Shown piece by piece: positions 47,534 to 56,064 of a stretch of 64,000 nucleotides of DNA. The notes under the pieces were generated by a model that worked only from the letters and a program-made list of their open reading frames with translations, had not been told where the DNA came from and made no database searches. Source of the stretch: Planctomycetota bacterium (lineage in GTDB: Bacteria; Planctomycetota; Planctomycetia; Gemmatales; HRBIN36). Location: assembly GCA_014584395.1 (NCBI GenBank), contig JACTMY010000020.1, positions 168,631 through 232,630 of the forward strand, read 5' to 3'. How positions within the stretch are numbered: the first letter of the stretch is position 1; each line of letters starts with the position of its first letter. Both the position numbers and the translations under genes were made by a program.

Positions 47534-50323
47534 TCAGGAATGGCCGGACTGCCTCGAGCCGCGGTGCGTTCGGGGCCGAGGCTCCAAGATTTCCTGCTCC
47601 TGAATGCGAATGTCGCCGCCGAGGTGGTCTTGGCATTCGACTTCCAGCATCTCGGGCTGGGCGTGCGGGACGCCCAGAATGGTCACCTGCAATTTCCCTG
47701 CTTCCTCCAGCTCGGCGATCTCCCGGCGCTTGCGATTGAGCAAGTACTGCGCCACCGCGTCGGCGACGCGCACCTGGACGCGGGCGATGCCGGTGCGATG
47801 GACGGCCAGGTGCAGGAGCCGCATGACCTCGATGCTCATGCTTTCGCTGGTCTTGACCTGGCCAGAGCCGCCGCAGGAGGGGCAATCTTGCAGGCTGCTG
47901 CGTTCGAGGGAGGGGCGAATCCGCTGCCGGGTCATCTCGATGATGCCGAACTGGGACATGCGGAGCGGCTTGGTGCGGGCGCGGTCGCGGCGGATGGCGT
48001 CGCGGAGGGTGCGCTCGACGTCGCGGCGATGGCGTTCCTCGCGCATGTCGATGAAGTCGATGACGATGACGCCGCCCAGGTCGCGGAGCCGAAGCTGCCG
48101 GGCGATCTCCCGAGCCGCCGCCAAGTTGACGCGATAGGCGGTTTCCTCGGCGTCGTTGTCGACGCGGTGGTTGCCGCTGTTGACGTCGATGGCCACGAGG
48201 GCTTCGGTCTGATCGATGACGATGGAGCCGCCGCCGGGCAGCGGGATGCGCCGCTGCTGGATGCGGTTAATCTCCTTTTCCAGGCCGAAGCGGTGAAAAA
48301 GCGGCTCCGAGCCGGTGTCGAGATGGAGCCGATCCACGTAGCGCGGCATGACGAACTGGAGAAACTCCTTGGCGTGTTCATGGGCCTTGGGTTCGTCGAC
48401 GTAAATCGCTTCGATGTCGCTCGAGAACACGTCGCGGATAGTGCGGGTGATCATGTCGCTTTCTTGATAGATCATCGACGGCCCGCGGGTCTTGCGGATG
48501 CGGCGGACGATGACGTTCCACAGCCGGGTGAGATAATGCAGATCGCGCAGCAGTTCCTTCTTGGTGCGGTCGACGCCGGCGGTGCGGATGATGAAGCCCA
48601 ACCCCTTGGGCGGCTTGAGTTCGCGCAGCAGGTCCCGGAGCCGATAACGCTGATCTTCGTCCTGGATTTTTCGCGACACGCCGATGCGGTTGAGTCCCGG
48701 CATCAGGACGAGATAGCGCCCTGGGATGCTGATATAGGTGGACAGGGTCGGCCCCTTGGTGCCGATGCCTTCCTTGATAACCTGGACCAGAACTTCCTGG
48801 CCCCGGCGGAAAATTTCCTGGATGGGCGGCTTCTGCCGCATCAGGGCGGGGCGCGGCGAGCGCCGTCCCCGCGGCCGTTGATTCCAAGTCGAGCCGGCTT
48901 CTTCCTCGGGCCCTTCCCCTTCGTCCATTTCGCGGGAGCGCCAGCCGCGGTTTGATGGCCGGTCGCCGGCATCGTCGTCCATCAACTCCTCGGCCATCCG
49001 GGGAGGAATGGCGTCCGTGGTGAAAGGCTCCGTGCCGCCATTGCGTTCGCGCGGGGCATCGGTTTGATGGGAGGCCGGCCGGTTGCGAGGGTCGCGGCGG
49101 TCCGGCTCGCGGTCGCGGCGCCGCCGATGGTCCCGGCGGGGACGGTGCGGTCCCGGCTGCGGTTCGCTGTAATCCGGCACCACCTCGGCTTCATCCATGA
49201 CCGGAGGCGCCGGCCTTTCCGAAAACGAGAAGGCTGGGGTCTCGGCTGCGCCGCCGGGAGGGGGTTCGGCCGTTTCCGGGGTCCAACTGATTGCCCGGTC
49301 CACGGGGGCCAGCGACACGACCTGGGACGGCGGCGGCGCGGGCGGCGGGGGCGGTTCCAGGTCGCCCAGAACGGAGCGGCCAAAGCTGGAATAGTCGATG
49401 AATTGGCTGCTCTTGCCCGTGTCGATCACGGGCAGCGGCTCCGCCGGGGTTTCGGGCGGCAGACCGGCATAGTCGGCGGCTTCCTCGGTGCGGCGCTCGG
49501 CGGAGGGCATCGCCGGGGCCGGTGAACGCCGCGGCCGCGGCCGGGGCGGAGGCAAATCATCAAACTCCTCGGCCGTCACCGGCATGGACAGTTCGAGACT
49601 GGTCGTGATTTCCGTTCCAGGCGGCAGCGCCTCTTCGGCCTCCGGCAAAACGTCGTATTCCCGCGGCTCTTGATGGCGCGGTCGGCCGCGCTCCCGGTCG
49701 CTGCGGCCGCCTCGACCGCCTCGGCGACCGCGCCGGCCGCCGCCGCGCCGGCCGCGCCCCTCGTCGCGCCGGTCTTCATCCCGGCGGCGCTCCTCGCCGC
49801 GCGGCAGGGGCGGTCGGCGCTCCGTGATCGCGTCGGGCGGCCGTTCTTCGGGGAAGGTCTCGGCGTCGGCCAGAGCATCTTCTGCTAGCGTCTCTTCCGC
49901 CTCCGGGGCCAGAGGCTCGGCCCCGTCGCCTTCCTCCTCGGCGCGGGCGTTGGCGTCGGCGGTTTCCGGTTCCTCGTTGTCTTCCTCATCCAGCAAATCA
50001 TCGGGACCGGGGACGTCGGGCACCTCGGGCAGTTCGAGGATGTCGATCAAATCATCCCGGCCGCGGCCCGAACGCTGGCTGTAGTAGTGTGGATCGACGT
50101 CGGAAACGTGCAGGAAGCCGTTGCGGCCCACGCCAAAGTCCACGAAGGCCGCCTGGATGCTCGGTTCGATGTTGACAATGCGGCCGCGGTAGATGTTGCC
50201 GACGTAGCTTTCCTGGCTGGTGCGTTCGAGATACAACTCCTCGAGCAGGCCGTTTTCGACAATGGCGATGCGGCACTCCTCCGGCTGCAATACGTTGATG
50301 AGCATTTCTTTTTTCTTGGCCAT
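47534..50323 (-). CDS. rne: RNase E/G family endoribonuclease with disordered insertion in S1
   Basis: A 929-aa single-strand endoribonuclease for mRNA decay and rRNA processing. The S1 domain starts SYVGNIYRGRIVNIEPSIQAAFVDFG. It is interrupted at about residue 100 by about 400 low-complexity residues (Arg/Glu/Pro/Asp-rich) and resumes with GQEVLVQVIKEG at 508. The 5' sensor, DNase-I-like site (VAIDVNSG, VIDFIDM) and zinc-link CPSCGG follow. E. coli RNase E instead has its disordered scaffold at the C-terminus. AAGGA precedes ATG. It follows the DUF2344 gene by 31 bp. Confidence 0.92.
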   Translation of the reverse strand: MAKKKEMLINVLQPEECRIAIVENGLLEELYLERTSQESYVGNIYRGRIVNIEPSIQAAFVDFGVGRNGFLHVSDVDPHYYSQRSGRGRDDLIDILELPEVPDVPGPDDLLDEEDNEEPETADANARAEEEGDGAEPLAPEAEETLAEDALADAETFPEERPPDAITERRPPLPRGEERRRDEDRRDEGRGRRGGGRRGRRGGRGGRSDRERGRPRHQEPREYDVLPEAEEALPPGTEITTSLELSMPVTAEEFDDLPPPRPRPRRSPAPAMPSAERRTEEAADYAGLPPETPAEPLPVIDTGKSSQFIDYSSFGRSVLGDLEPPPPPAPPPSQVVSLAPVDRAISWTPETAEPPPGGAAETPAFSFSERPAPPVMDEAEVVPDYSEPQPGPHRPRRDHRRRRDREPDRRDPRNRPASHQTDAPRERNGGTEPFTTDAIPPRMAEELMDDDAGDRPSNRGWRSREMDEGEGPEEEAGSTWNQRPRGRRSPRPALMRQKPPIQEIFRRGQEVLVQVIKEGIGTKGPTLSTYISIPGRYLVLMPGLNRIGVSRKIQDEDQRYRLRDLLRELKPPKGLGFIIRTAGVDRTKKELLRDLHYLTRLWNVIVRRIRKTRGPSMIYQESDMITRTIRDVFSSDIEAIYVDEPKAHEHAKEFLQFVMPRYVDRLHLDTGSEPLFHRFGLEKEINRIQQRRIPLPGGGSIVIDQTEALVAIDVNSGNHRVDNDAEETAYRVNLAAAREIARQLRLRDLGGVIVIDFIDMREERHRRDVERTLRDAIRRDRARTKPLRMSQFGIIEMTRQRIRPSLERSSLQDCPSCGGSGQVKTSESMSIEVMRLLHLAVHRTGIARVQVRVADAVAQYLLNRKRREIAELEEAGKLQVTILGVPHAQPEMLEVECQDHLGGDIRIQEQEILEPRPRTHRGSRQSGHS

Positions 50324-50354
50324 TATTCATCCTTCATGAGCAAATGGGTCTGTT

Positions 50355-51179
50355 TTACGGGTTGACCGCGATCGGCTCCGCCTCGACCGGCATCGGGGAG
50401 GCGGACGCGGGATCGGCCGGCAGTTCCTTGAGAAACAAATGGGTGCGCTCCAGGAGGGCTTCCCCCTGGAGAAAGTGTTCGTGCCATCCCAAGAGGCGCA
50501 GGACCTCTTCGGGTCGTGCTGTGCCCGCGGGGGTGACGGTGCATTCCAGGTAAAGGGTCCGCCCATCCCGCCACAGGGCCTTGAGGGAAGGCCGCAGATC
50601 GAACCGCTTGACGCCATGGCGGGGTTCCGGAGCGGCGCCGACCGGCATGGCGGGCCGTTGATCCAAGCGCTCCTCGGCCGGCTCGGCCGCGGCGGCGGGG
50701 AGATGGCGGTCCTTGGGCCGATCCACCCACGCGGACTCGGCTTCCAAGAGCGTTCGGATGGCGCGGTCCACGGTGCCGAGCGCCTCCTCGGGAAGCGGGC
50801 CAAAGCGGTACTGCAAGCCGATGACCTGGGGCGCGCGCCGGGACGACCGGCGCTCGACGGCGAAAAACGGCAATTCCGGAGACGGACTGGCGGCCTGAAG
50901 CTGCTGCAGCACGGCCGCGGGGTCGAGATCGCCGTCGAATTCGATGTCGACGATTTCCTCCCAACCGACAATGCCCAGGCTCAGGGCGTTGCCGAAGGTG
51001 ATTTTGGGCTTGGGGTGAAACCCTTCGGTGGAGCGGAAGGGCAAAGCGGCGCGGCGGAGCATGCGTTCGACGAGGCGCATCAGGTCATGATGGCTCAGGA
51101 AGCGCAAGTCGCCGAGCTTGCGAAAACGAAATCGAAGATAAGTCCAATCGTTCGCTGGGGTCACGGACGCTGCTTTCAA
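50355..51179 (-). CDS. DUF2344 (TIGR03936) radical SAM-associated protein
   Basis: A 274-aa protein of the DUF2344/TIGR03936 family: RFRFRKLGDLRFLSHHDLMRLVERMLRRAALPFRSTEGFHPKPKITFG is its characteristic start. In many genomes the gene sits with RNase E/G and a B12-binding radical SAM protein; the last is absent here. The TTG start at 51179 overlaps the stop of a 51-codon ORF (TTGA), so translation may be coupled. GTG at 51164 is an alternative start. Confidence 0.82.
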   Translation of the reverse strand: MKAASVTPANDWTYLRFRFRKLGDLRFLSHHDLMRLVERMLRRAALPFRSTEGFHPKPKITFGNALSLGIVGWEEIVDIEFDGDLDPAAVLQQLQAASPSPELPFFAVERRSSRRAPQVIGLQYRFGPLPEEALGTVDRAIRTLLEAESAWVDRPKDRHLPAAAAEPAEERLDQRPAMPVGAAPEPRHGVKRFDLRPSLKALWRDGRTLYLECTVTPAGTARPEEVLRLLGWHEHFLQGEALLERTHLFLKELPADPASASPMPVEAEPIAVNP

Positions 51180-51331
51180 AGCTGCGCCGCGTCGTCGAGG
51201 AGCCGGTCGTCGATGAAAGCCAGTCGGCGGGGACCTGGCGGTGCGGCCCGTCCCTTCGCGTGGGCGGGATAGGCCAGGCCGTCTACCTGAACCCGTTGTC
51301 GCACCGACGCCGTGCCGGTCGACTGCTTCAT
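51176..51331 (-). CDS. Small ORF, translationally coupled to the DUF2344 gene
   Basis: A 51-aa ORF not in the track. GAGGAG lies seven bases before ATG 51331. The peptide is basic and Ala/Pro-rich (VDGLAYPAHAKGRAAPPGPRR, then LAFIDDRLLDDAAQL). Its TGA overlaps the TTG of the next gene by four bases. It could be a real small protein or a leader peptide that controls DUF2344 and rne translation. No homologue was recognised. Confidence 0.45.
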   Translation of the reverse strand: MKQSTGTASVRQRVQVDGLAYPAHAKGRAAPPGPRRLAFIDDRLLDDAAQL

Positions 51332-51433
51332 CGTGTGTCTCCTCGCTGCCGGGGTCGGCTGAGCGATGCCATGAGGAAAAGCGCGGGGCAGGCAGCTCTT
51401 CTGGCGCCAGGCCCGGCGAGCCTCAAGTCATCG

Positions 51434-53185
51434 TCATGGGTCCATCGACTCCGGGATCACGCGGCGTAATTGTTCTCGCAAATAGTTATTGACGTCCCGG
51501 GCGGTCACCATTTCGAGCGCCACGGAGGCCACCTGTTGAGCGTCGGTCGCGGAGATCAGGCGTATCGTGCGCTTGACCTCCGGGAGATTATGCGGCGTGG
51601 CGGACAAGCTTCGCAAGCCCATCCCGACCAGGAGCATGGCGTACATCGGATCGCCGCTCATCTCGCCGCAAACATTGACTTCCACGTCGTTTTTCCGAGC
51701 CGCGACGACCACCCGCTCGATCAGCCGCAGCACGGCGGGGTCGCCCGCGTTGTAAATATCGGCCACGTTTTCGTTCGTGCGGTCCGCGGCCAGGGTGTAT
51801 TGGATCAAATCATTCGTGCCCAGCGAAAAGAAATCGACTTCCTTCGCCAGCACGTCGGCCATGATCGCGGCCGAGGGTACTTCCACCATCGTACCAATCG
51901 GAATGTCTTTTTGGAAGGCGATTCCTTGATCTTCCAAATCTTCCATGACGTCGGTCAGGATCATGCGGCATTCGCGCAGCTCCCGGATCGAGCTGACCAT
52001 CGGGAACATGATCTTGACATGGCCGAAAGCACTGGCCCTTAAGATCGCTCGAATTTGCGTCTTGAACAGGGACAGATTTTGCAGGCAGATGCGGATGCTG
52101 CGGACGCCCAGGAAGGGATTCCGTTCGGTTTGCGCGGGGTCGATGACGGAGGAAAACTTATCCGCCCCCAGGTCCAGGGTCCGAATGGTCACGGGCCGGG
52201 GCGCCATTTGCGTGACCACCTGATAATAGGCGTTGAAATGCTCTTCCTCGGTCGGGTCCTCGGGCTTGCCCAAGTAGAGAAACTCCGTCCGGTACAGGCC
52301 GATCCCCTCGCCGCCCCGCTCCAGGCAATGGACCGTTTCCGTGGGGAACTCGATGTTGCCCAGGAGCTGGACGCGGACGCCGTCCTTGGTGACGGCCGGG
52401 AGGTCCTTCAATTTGGCCAGGTCCAATTCGAAGGATTCAAAGGAGCGGCGGGCCTGTTCGTACTTGACCCGGGTTTCCGCGTCGGGATTGATGATCAGGG
52501 TGCCCTTGGTCCCGTCGATGATGACCTCGTCGCCGCCGGAGACTTCGTTGAGGAAGCGGCCGATGCCGACAACGGCGGGGATTTCAAGGACGTTGGCCAT
52601 GATCGCGGTATGGCTGGTGCGGCCGCCGACCTCGGTGGCGAAGCCCAGGATGTGTTCCCGGTCCAACTCGGCGGTTTCGCTGGGCGTAAGGTCGTGGGCC
52701 AGGAGGATGACCTTGCTCCGCAGGCGGTGAAGCGGCTCGGAGCGATGGCCGAGCAGATGCCTCAAGATGCGCCGCTCCAGGTCGTTCATGTCGGTGATGC
52801 GGGCGGCGAAGTATTCCTGATGCTTCAGGTTTTCCAGCTTCTGGCGGCGGCGGCGAATGACCAGGCTCACGGCGTATTCGGCCGTGTAATGCTGATCGCG
52901 GATGAGCGATTCGATCTCGCCGCGGAGCTTGGCGTCCTCGATCATCAAGGCATGGGCGTGGAAAACGGCGCCGATTTCCTTGCCGACTTCCTCGGTCAAT
53001 TCCTGCTCGACGAGCCGGGCTTCCAGGGCGGCGTCCTGCAAAGCGGTGCGCACGCGGTCGATTTCGTGGGGGTAGCTGCCTTCCTGAATGAAGCGATCCG
53101 GGATGCTGAAGGACTCAGTATCCAGAATAAAGGCGGGACCGAGGACCACGCCGGGGGAAACGGGGATTCCTTGCTTGATTTCCAT
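51434..53185 (-). CDS. ptsI: Phosphoenolpyruvate-protein phosphotransferase, enzyme I
   Basis: A 583-aa PTS enzyme I that passes phosphate from PEP to HPr. The phospho-His is in GGRTSHTAIMANVLEIP. The C-domain PEP site includes EGIGLYRTEFL, RTLDLGADK and LGTNDLIQYTLA, with the active Cys in NVCGEMSG. No GAF domain is fused, so it is enzyme I rather than the PtsP fusion. It is last of a four-gene operon, 55 bp after HPr. Without a sugar permease nearby, a regulatory rather than sugar-uptake role is likely. Confidence 0.93.
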   Translation of the reverse strand: MEIKQGIPVSPGVVLGPAFILDTESFSIPDRFIQEGSYPHEIDRVRTALQDAALEARLVEQELTEEVGKEIGAVFHAHALMIEDAKLRGEIESLIRDQHYTAEYAVSLVIRRRRQKLENLKHQEYFAARITDMNDLERRILRHLLGHRSEPLHRLRSKVILLAHDLTPSETAELDREHILGFATEVGGRTSHTAIMANVLEIPAVVGIGRFLNEVSGGDEVIIDGTKGTLIINPDAETRVKYEQARRSFESFELDLAKLKDLPAVTKDGVRVQLLGNIEFPTETVHCLERGGEGIGLYRTEFLYLGKPEDPTEEEHFNAYYQVVTQMAPRPVTIRTLDLGADKFSSVIDPAQTERNPFLGVRSIRICLQNLSLFKTQIRAILRASAFGHVKIMFPMVSSIRELRECRMILTDVMEDLEDQGIAFQKDIPIGTMVEVPSAAIMADVLAKEVDFFSLGTNDLIQYTLAADRTNENVADIYNAGDPAVLRLIERVVVAARKNDVEVNVCGEMSGDPMYAMLLVGMGLRSLSATPHNLPEVKRTIRLISATDAQQVASVALEMVTARDVNNYLREQLRRVIPESMDP

Positions 53186-53240
53186 TCCAATCCACTATGC
53201 CAAAAAAGCGAACGAACGCGGTCCCTGGTTCAGCGGCCGA

Positions 53241-53669
53241 TCAGCCCTTGGGCGGCGGCCGATCGGACGCGAGATCCTGGGCGAGGAGCTGCGTTAGGGC
53301 TTGCAACGCCTTCTCCGCTTCGGGGCCTTTCACTTCGAGGATCAGCTCCGTCCCCTTTTCCGCGCAGAGCATGAACAGGTCGAGGACGCTGGTCAGGTCG
53401 GCCCGGACGTCGCCGCGAATCAAGGTGGCCTGGGCGTCGAATTGCTTGGCCAGTTCGGACAAGAGGGTTGCGGGCCGCATGTGCAGCCCCTCGGCGTAGG
53501 GCACGATCACCGGCTGCTGCAGGACGCCGCCGGACGCGAGCGGCTGGGCATGGGCCGGGAATGAACCCAAGAGGGACGGCGCGCGCTCCACCGGCGGCGG
53601 AGGCGGCTCGACCCGGGCCATGCGTTGACTGTCGCGTTTCTTTGAACTGGCCATGTTCCTTGGACTCAT
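53241..53669 (-). CDS. HPr-family phosphocarrier with Pro-rich N-terminal extension
   Basis: A 142-aa protein. Residues about 55-142 are HPr: phospho-His63 in AEGLHMRPATLL, the regulatory serine region LTSVLDLF, LCAEKGTELILEVKG and a last helix EKALQALTQLL. The N-terminal 55 residues are unusual for HPr (88 aa as a rule): basic, then PPPPPVERAPSLL. It may bind a regulatory partner. ATG 53669 is taken, but TTG 53681 and ATG 53654 are also in frame. Genes for EIIA and enzyme I flank it. Confidence 0.85.
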   Translation of the reverse strand: MSPRNMASSKKRDSQRMARVEPPPPPVERAPSLLGSFPAHAQPLASGGVLQQPVIVPYAEGLHMRPATLLSELAKQFDAQATLIRGDVRADLTSVLDLFMLCAEKGTELILEVKGPEAEKALQALTQLLAQDLASDRPPPKG

Positions 53670-53769
53670 TGGCTGAAGCAAGGGTTCATCTTCTTCAGTC
53701 TGAGCAACCCATCCCCGGAGGGATCGATCCTTGGGTTTTCACGGGGCGCTTGGCGAGCCGCGCCCGTCG

Positions 53770-54237
53770 TTAGCGGGGAGCCTCGTTTTCCGTGAGCAGC
53801 TCCCAGATTTCCTCGCGGGTGTTGGATTGCCGCAAAAAGCGGCAAAACGTGTCGTCCCGGAGGCTCCGCGACACGTTCTCCAAAGCACGCAAATGTTCGC
53901 TCGGCCGATCTTGCGGCGAAATGAGCATGATAAAGATGTAGACCGGCTCGTTGTCGAGGCTGTTGAAATCCACGCCGTTCTTGGAGACCGCGACCGTGCC
54001 GATGGGCCGCTCCACGCTGTCGTGCTTGGTGTGCGGGATGGCGACGCCGCGGCCGATGCCGGTCGATCCCAACTCCTCGCGCTTCAAGATGGCGCGGATG
54101 ATGTTTTCCTCGGCGTTGGCCTTGATGTGGCCGGCCGCGCGCAGACTCCCCACCATTTCACGGATGACTTCCGTCTTGTTGGTGGAAATCAGCGCCGGGA
54201 GAATGGCTTCACGAACCACGAAATCAGACGTACGCAT
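53770..54237 (-). CDS. ptsN: PTS EIIA domain protein (PtsN-like)
   Basis: A 155-aa PTS EIIA-fructose/Ntr domain. The phospho-His lies in GIGRGVAIPHTKHD, and SPQDRPSEHLRALENVSRSL is the typical second signature. No EIIB/EIIC is attached, so it probably acts in regulation, like PtsN. It sits between hpf and HPr in the same direction, the gene order seen next to rpoN in many bacteria, although rpoN is absent. AGGAG lies close to both GTG 54243 and ATG 54237. Confidence 0.85.
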   Translation of the reverse strand: MRTSDFVVREAILPALISTNKTEVIREMVGSLRAAGHIKANAEENIIRAILKREELGSTGIGRGVAIPHTKHDSVERPIGTVAVSKNGVDFNSLDNEPVYIFIMLISPQDRPSEHLRALENVSRSLRDDTFCRFLRQSNTREEIWELLTENEAPR

Positions 54238-54305
54238 GCCCACGGTTCTCCTATGCCGCGGCTCGGGTCGTCCACCCCGGGGCCGCCCTGCTGGTCGGAC
54301 CCGGC

Positions 54306-54638
54306 CTATTCCTCCTGCGGCACGCCTTCGCGGGCGGCGGGGCGGCGACGATGGTCCTGAATCTTTTCCTTGTATTTGCGAAGCTGCCCTTCGAGTTTGT
54401 CCAGCACCAGGTCCACCGCCGCCAGCAGGTCCACGTGCTTTTCCTTGGCCACGAAGTCGTGCTTATGCTCGGCGTCCACGATGAATTCCACCGTAAACAG
54501 ATCGTGCTCGCGGTCCACCGTCACGCTGATGCTGGTCAAGCGGTTGAACTGGTTCATCAACCGCTCGGCTTTATTTTCAATGAACTCCTGTGTTTGACTA
54601 TCGAGATGGCCATGACGGGTCGAAATCTTGATTTGCAT
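54306..54638 (-). CDS. hpf: Ribosome hibernation promoting factor (short HPF)
   Basis: A 110-aa protein of the HPF/YfiA family: QIKISTRHGHLDSQTQEFIENKAERL, VTVDREHDLFTVEFIVDAEHKHDFVAKEK, then LAAVDLVLDKLEGQLRKYKEKIQDHRR. It binds the 30S decoding region and inactivates ribosomes during slow growth. The short form lacks the C-terminal dimerisation domain. It is first of an operon with ptsN, HPr and enzyme I, linking dormancy to PEP status. ATG 54638 is chosen; the track start adds 57 residues without similarity. Confidence 0.88.
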   Translation of the reverse strand: MQIKISTRHGHLDSQTQEFIENKAERLMNQFNRLTSISVTVDREHDLFTVEFIVDAEHKHDFVAKEKHVDLLAAVDLVLDKLEGQLRKYKEKIQDHRRRPAAREGVPQEE

Positions 54639-54902
54639 TGTCCCAAGGTCCTTGTCATCCGTTGATCCGTTACGGGGTCTGGCGCCAGGACCCGGCTCCC
54701 TTGCGGAGAACGGATCGGGCGGTTTGCGAGTCTTCGACTCCCGACCATGCAACAGACCATGGTATAGGATTCCCGCCAGCGAATCAAGGGTTCCGATGGC
54801 CTCCTGCAAGGATCGCCAGCGGCTTGCATGAGGCCTTGGGCGCTGCGGCGGCGCGGGGGCGAAGGCCTGCTTTTTATCGGCGATGAGAGGCGGCCCGGCG
54901 CT
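54639..54902. other. Intergenic region between hpf and the HSP90-like operon
   Basis: About 264 bp with no supported gene. It should contain the hpf promoter. A TTGATT near 54786 with TATACC 15 bp later is a weak candidate. No clear terminator for the preceding operon was seen. Confidence 0.4.
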
Positions 54903-56042
54903 TCACGACTGGCCCTTGGCTTGCTTTTCCTGCCAATCATCGGCTTGTCGATGCAATCGCTTCAACCCCGCGATCTTGCCTTGATAATGGCGATTGTTAT
55001 TCCGGGCGTCAAAAGCCTTGGCCTGGCGGCGCGTCTCTTGCTCCAGCCATTGGATCAGCACGTCGACGGCGATGTTCTTTTTGGGCTGCCCCAGGGGCAA
55101 GTCCTTGGGAATGCGGAGCTTCACCTCGTCCACCCCCGCCCGCTTCAGCCGCTGCAAGGTGAACAGGGCCGCCAGGTAGAACTGCAATATGGAGGAGGGC
55201 TGCGTGGCCACGGCGACGGCGGGCCATTCCCGTTCGAACAGGTCCAACGCTTCCTGGGTCTGGCCGATGAAGGCCAGGTAGCGCATATGCAAGCCATGTT
55301 CGAGCAGGAACTGCGGCTTGCGGCGCAGACGCCGATAATTGCTGGCGTGCAGTTGGGCGGCCTCTTCGGCCTGGCCCTTTTCGACGAGGGGCAAGAGAAA
55401 CTGCGGAATCGTCCGATGCGGTTCCTCGCCGCAGCGCAGCCGACCTTTCAAAATAGGCGCGGCCAGCACCAGGGCCTTGTCCGGGTCGCCCCACTCGATG
55501 AGGGCCGCCGCCTTGGAGCCGATGGAGCAGGCCTTGCAATCGGACAGCTCGTCGCTGTTGAGCCGATCCATTTGCTTCATGGCCTGCCGGGCCTTGGCCT
55601 GGTCGCCAAACGCCCGATAGACCTTGAAGCGGGTTTGCAGGTGCGGGTGTTCGTTTTGCCCATAGGCCTGATAGCGGCGCTGCTGATCCGCGAGCAAATC
55701 CTCGATCCGCTCGCGGCTGATCGTTGGGAAATCGGCGGCGTTGTCGATGATCCATTTGTACTTCCACAGGATTTCATAGGCCTCGTAGGCGTCGGGATCG
55801 CGGTCGTACACCGCCAGGCACCAACTGAAGGCCACGATGGCGCGGTCGGGCTGGCCGCCGAAGATGGCGGCGTCGATCAAATCCTGCCGAATCTCGTAGG
55901 CCGACTCCTCGTCCTTGAGCTGATCGGCGATCCGGACGGCCCGCTCCAGGAGCGCCACTTTCTGCGGCGAATGATCGAGCAGAAAGGATTCAAAGAGCAG
56001 ATCGTTCAGTTCATCCCTGGAGGGAGCTTTGCGTCGTTTCAT
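54903..56042 (-). CDS. Helical-repeat (TPR-like) partner of the HSP90-like protein
   Basis: A 379-aa soluble protein, all helical. Repeat-like units of about 34 residues are visible: QPDRAIVAFSWCLAVYDRDP, FGDQAKARQAMKQMDRLN, WGDPDKALVLAAPI, GQAEEAAQLHASNYRRL and GQTQEALDLFEREW. The Gly-x-x-x-x-Ala spacing resembles tetratricopeptide repeats. ATG 56042 follows GGGAG; it begins 22 bp after the HSP90-like stop, so the pair is an operon. The likely role is a co-chaperone or client adaptor, but this is inference. Confidence 0.7.
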   Translation of the reverse strand: MKRRKAPSRDELNDLLFESFLLDHSPQKVALLERAVRIADQLKDEESAYEIRQDLIDAAIFGGQPDRAIVAFSWCLAVYDRDPDAYEAYEILWKYKWIIDNAADFPTISRERIEDLLADQQRRYQAYGQNEHPHLQTRFKVYRAFGDQAKARQAMKQMDRLNSDELSDCKACSIGSKAAALIEWGDPDKALVLAAPILKGRLRCGEEPHRTIPQFLLPLVEKGQAEEAAQLHASNYRRLRRKPQFLLEHGLHMRYLAFIGQTQEALDLFEREWPAVAVATQPSSILQFYLAALFTLQRLKRAGVDEVKLRIPKDLPLGQPKKNIAVDVLIQWLEQETRRQAKAFDARNNNRHYQGKIAGLKRLHRQADDWQEKQAKGQS

Positions 56043-56064
56043 GATCGGTCTCCCAGGTGCGTCT

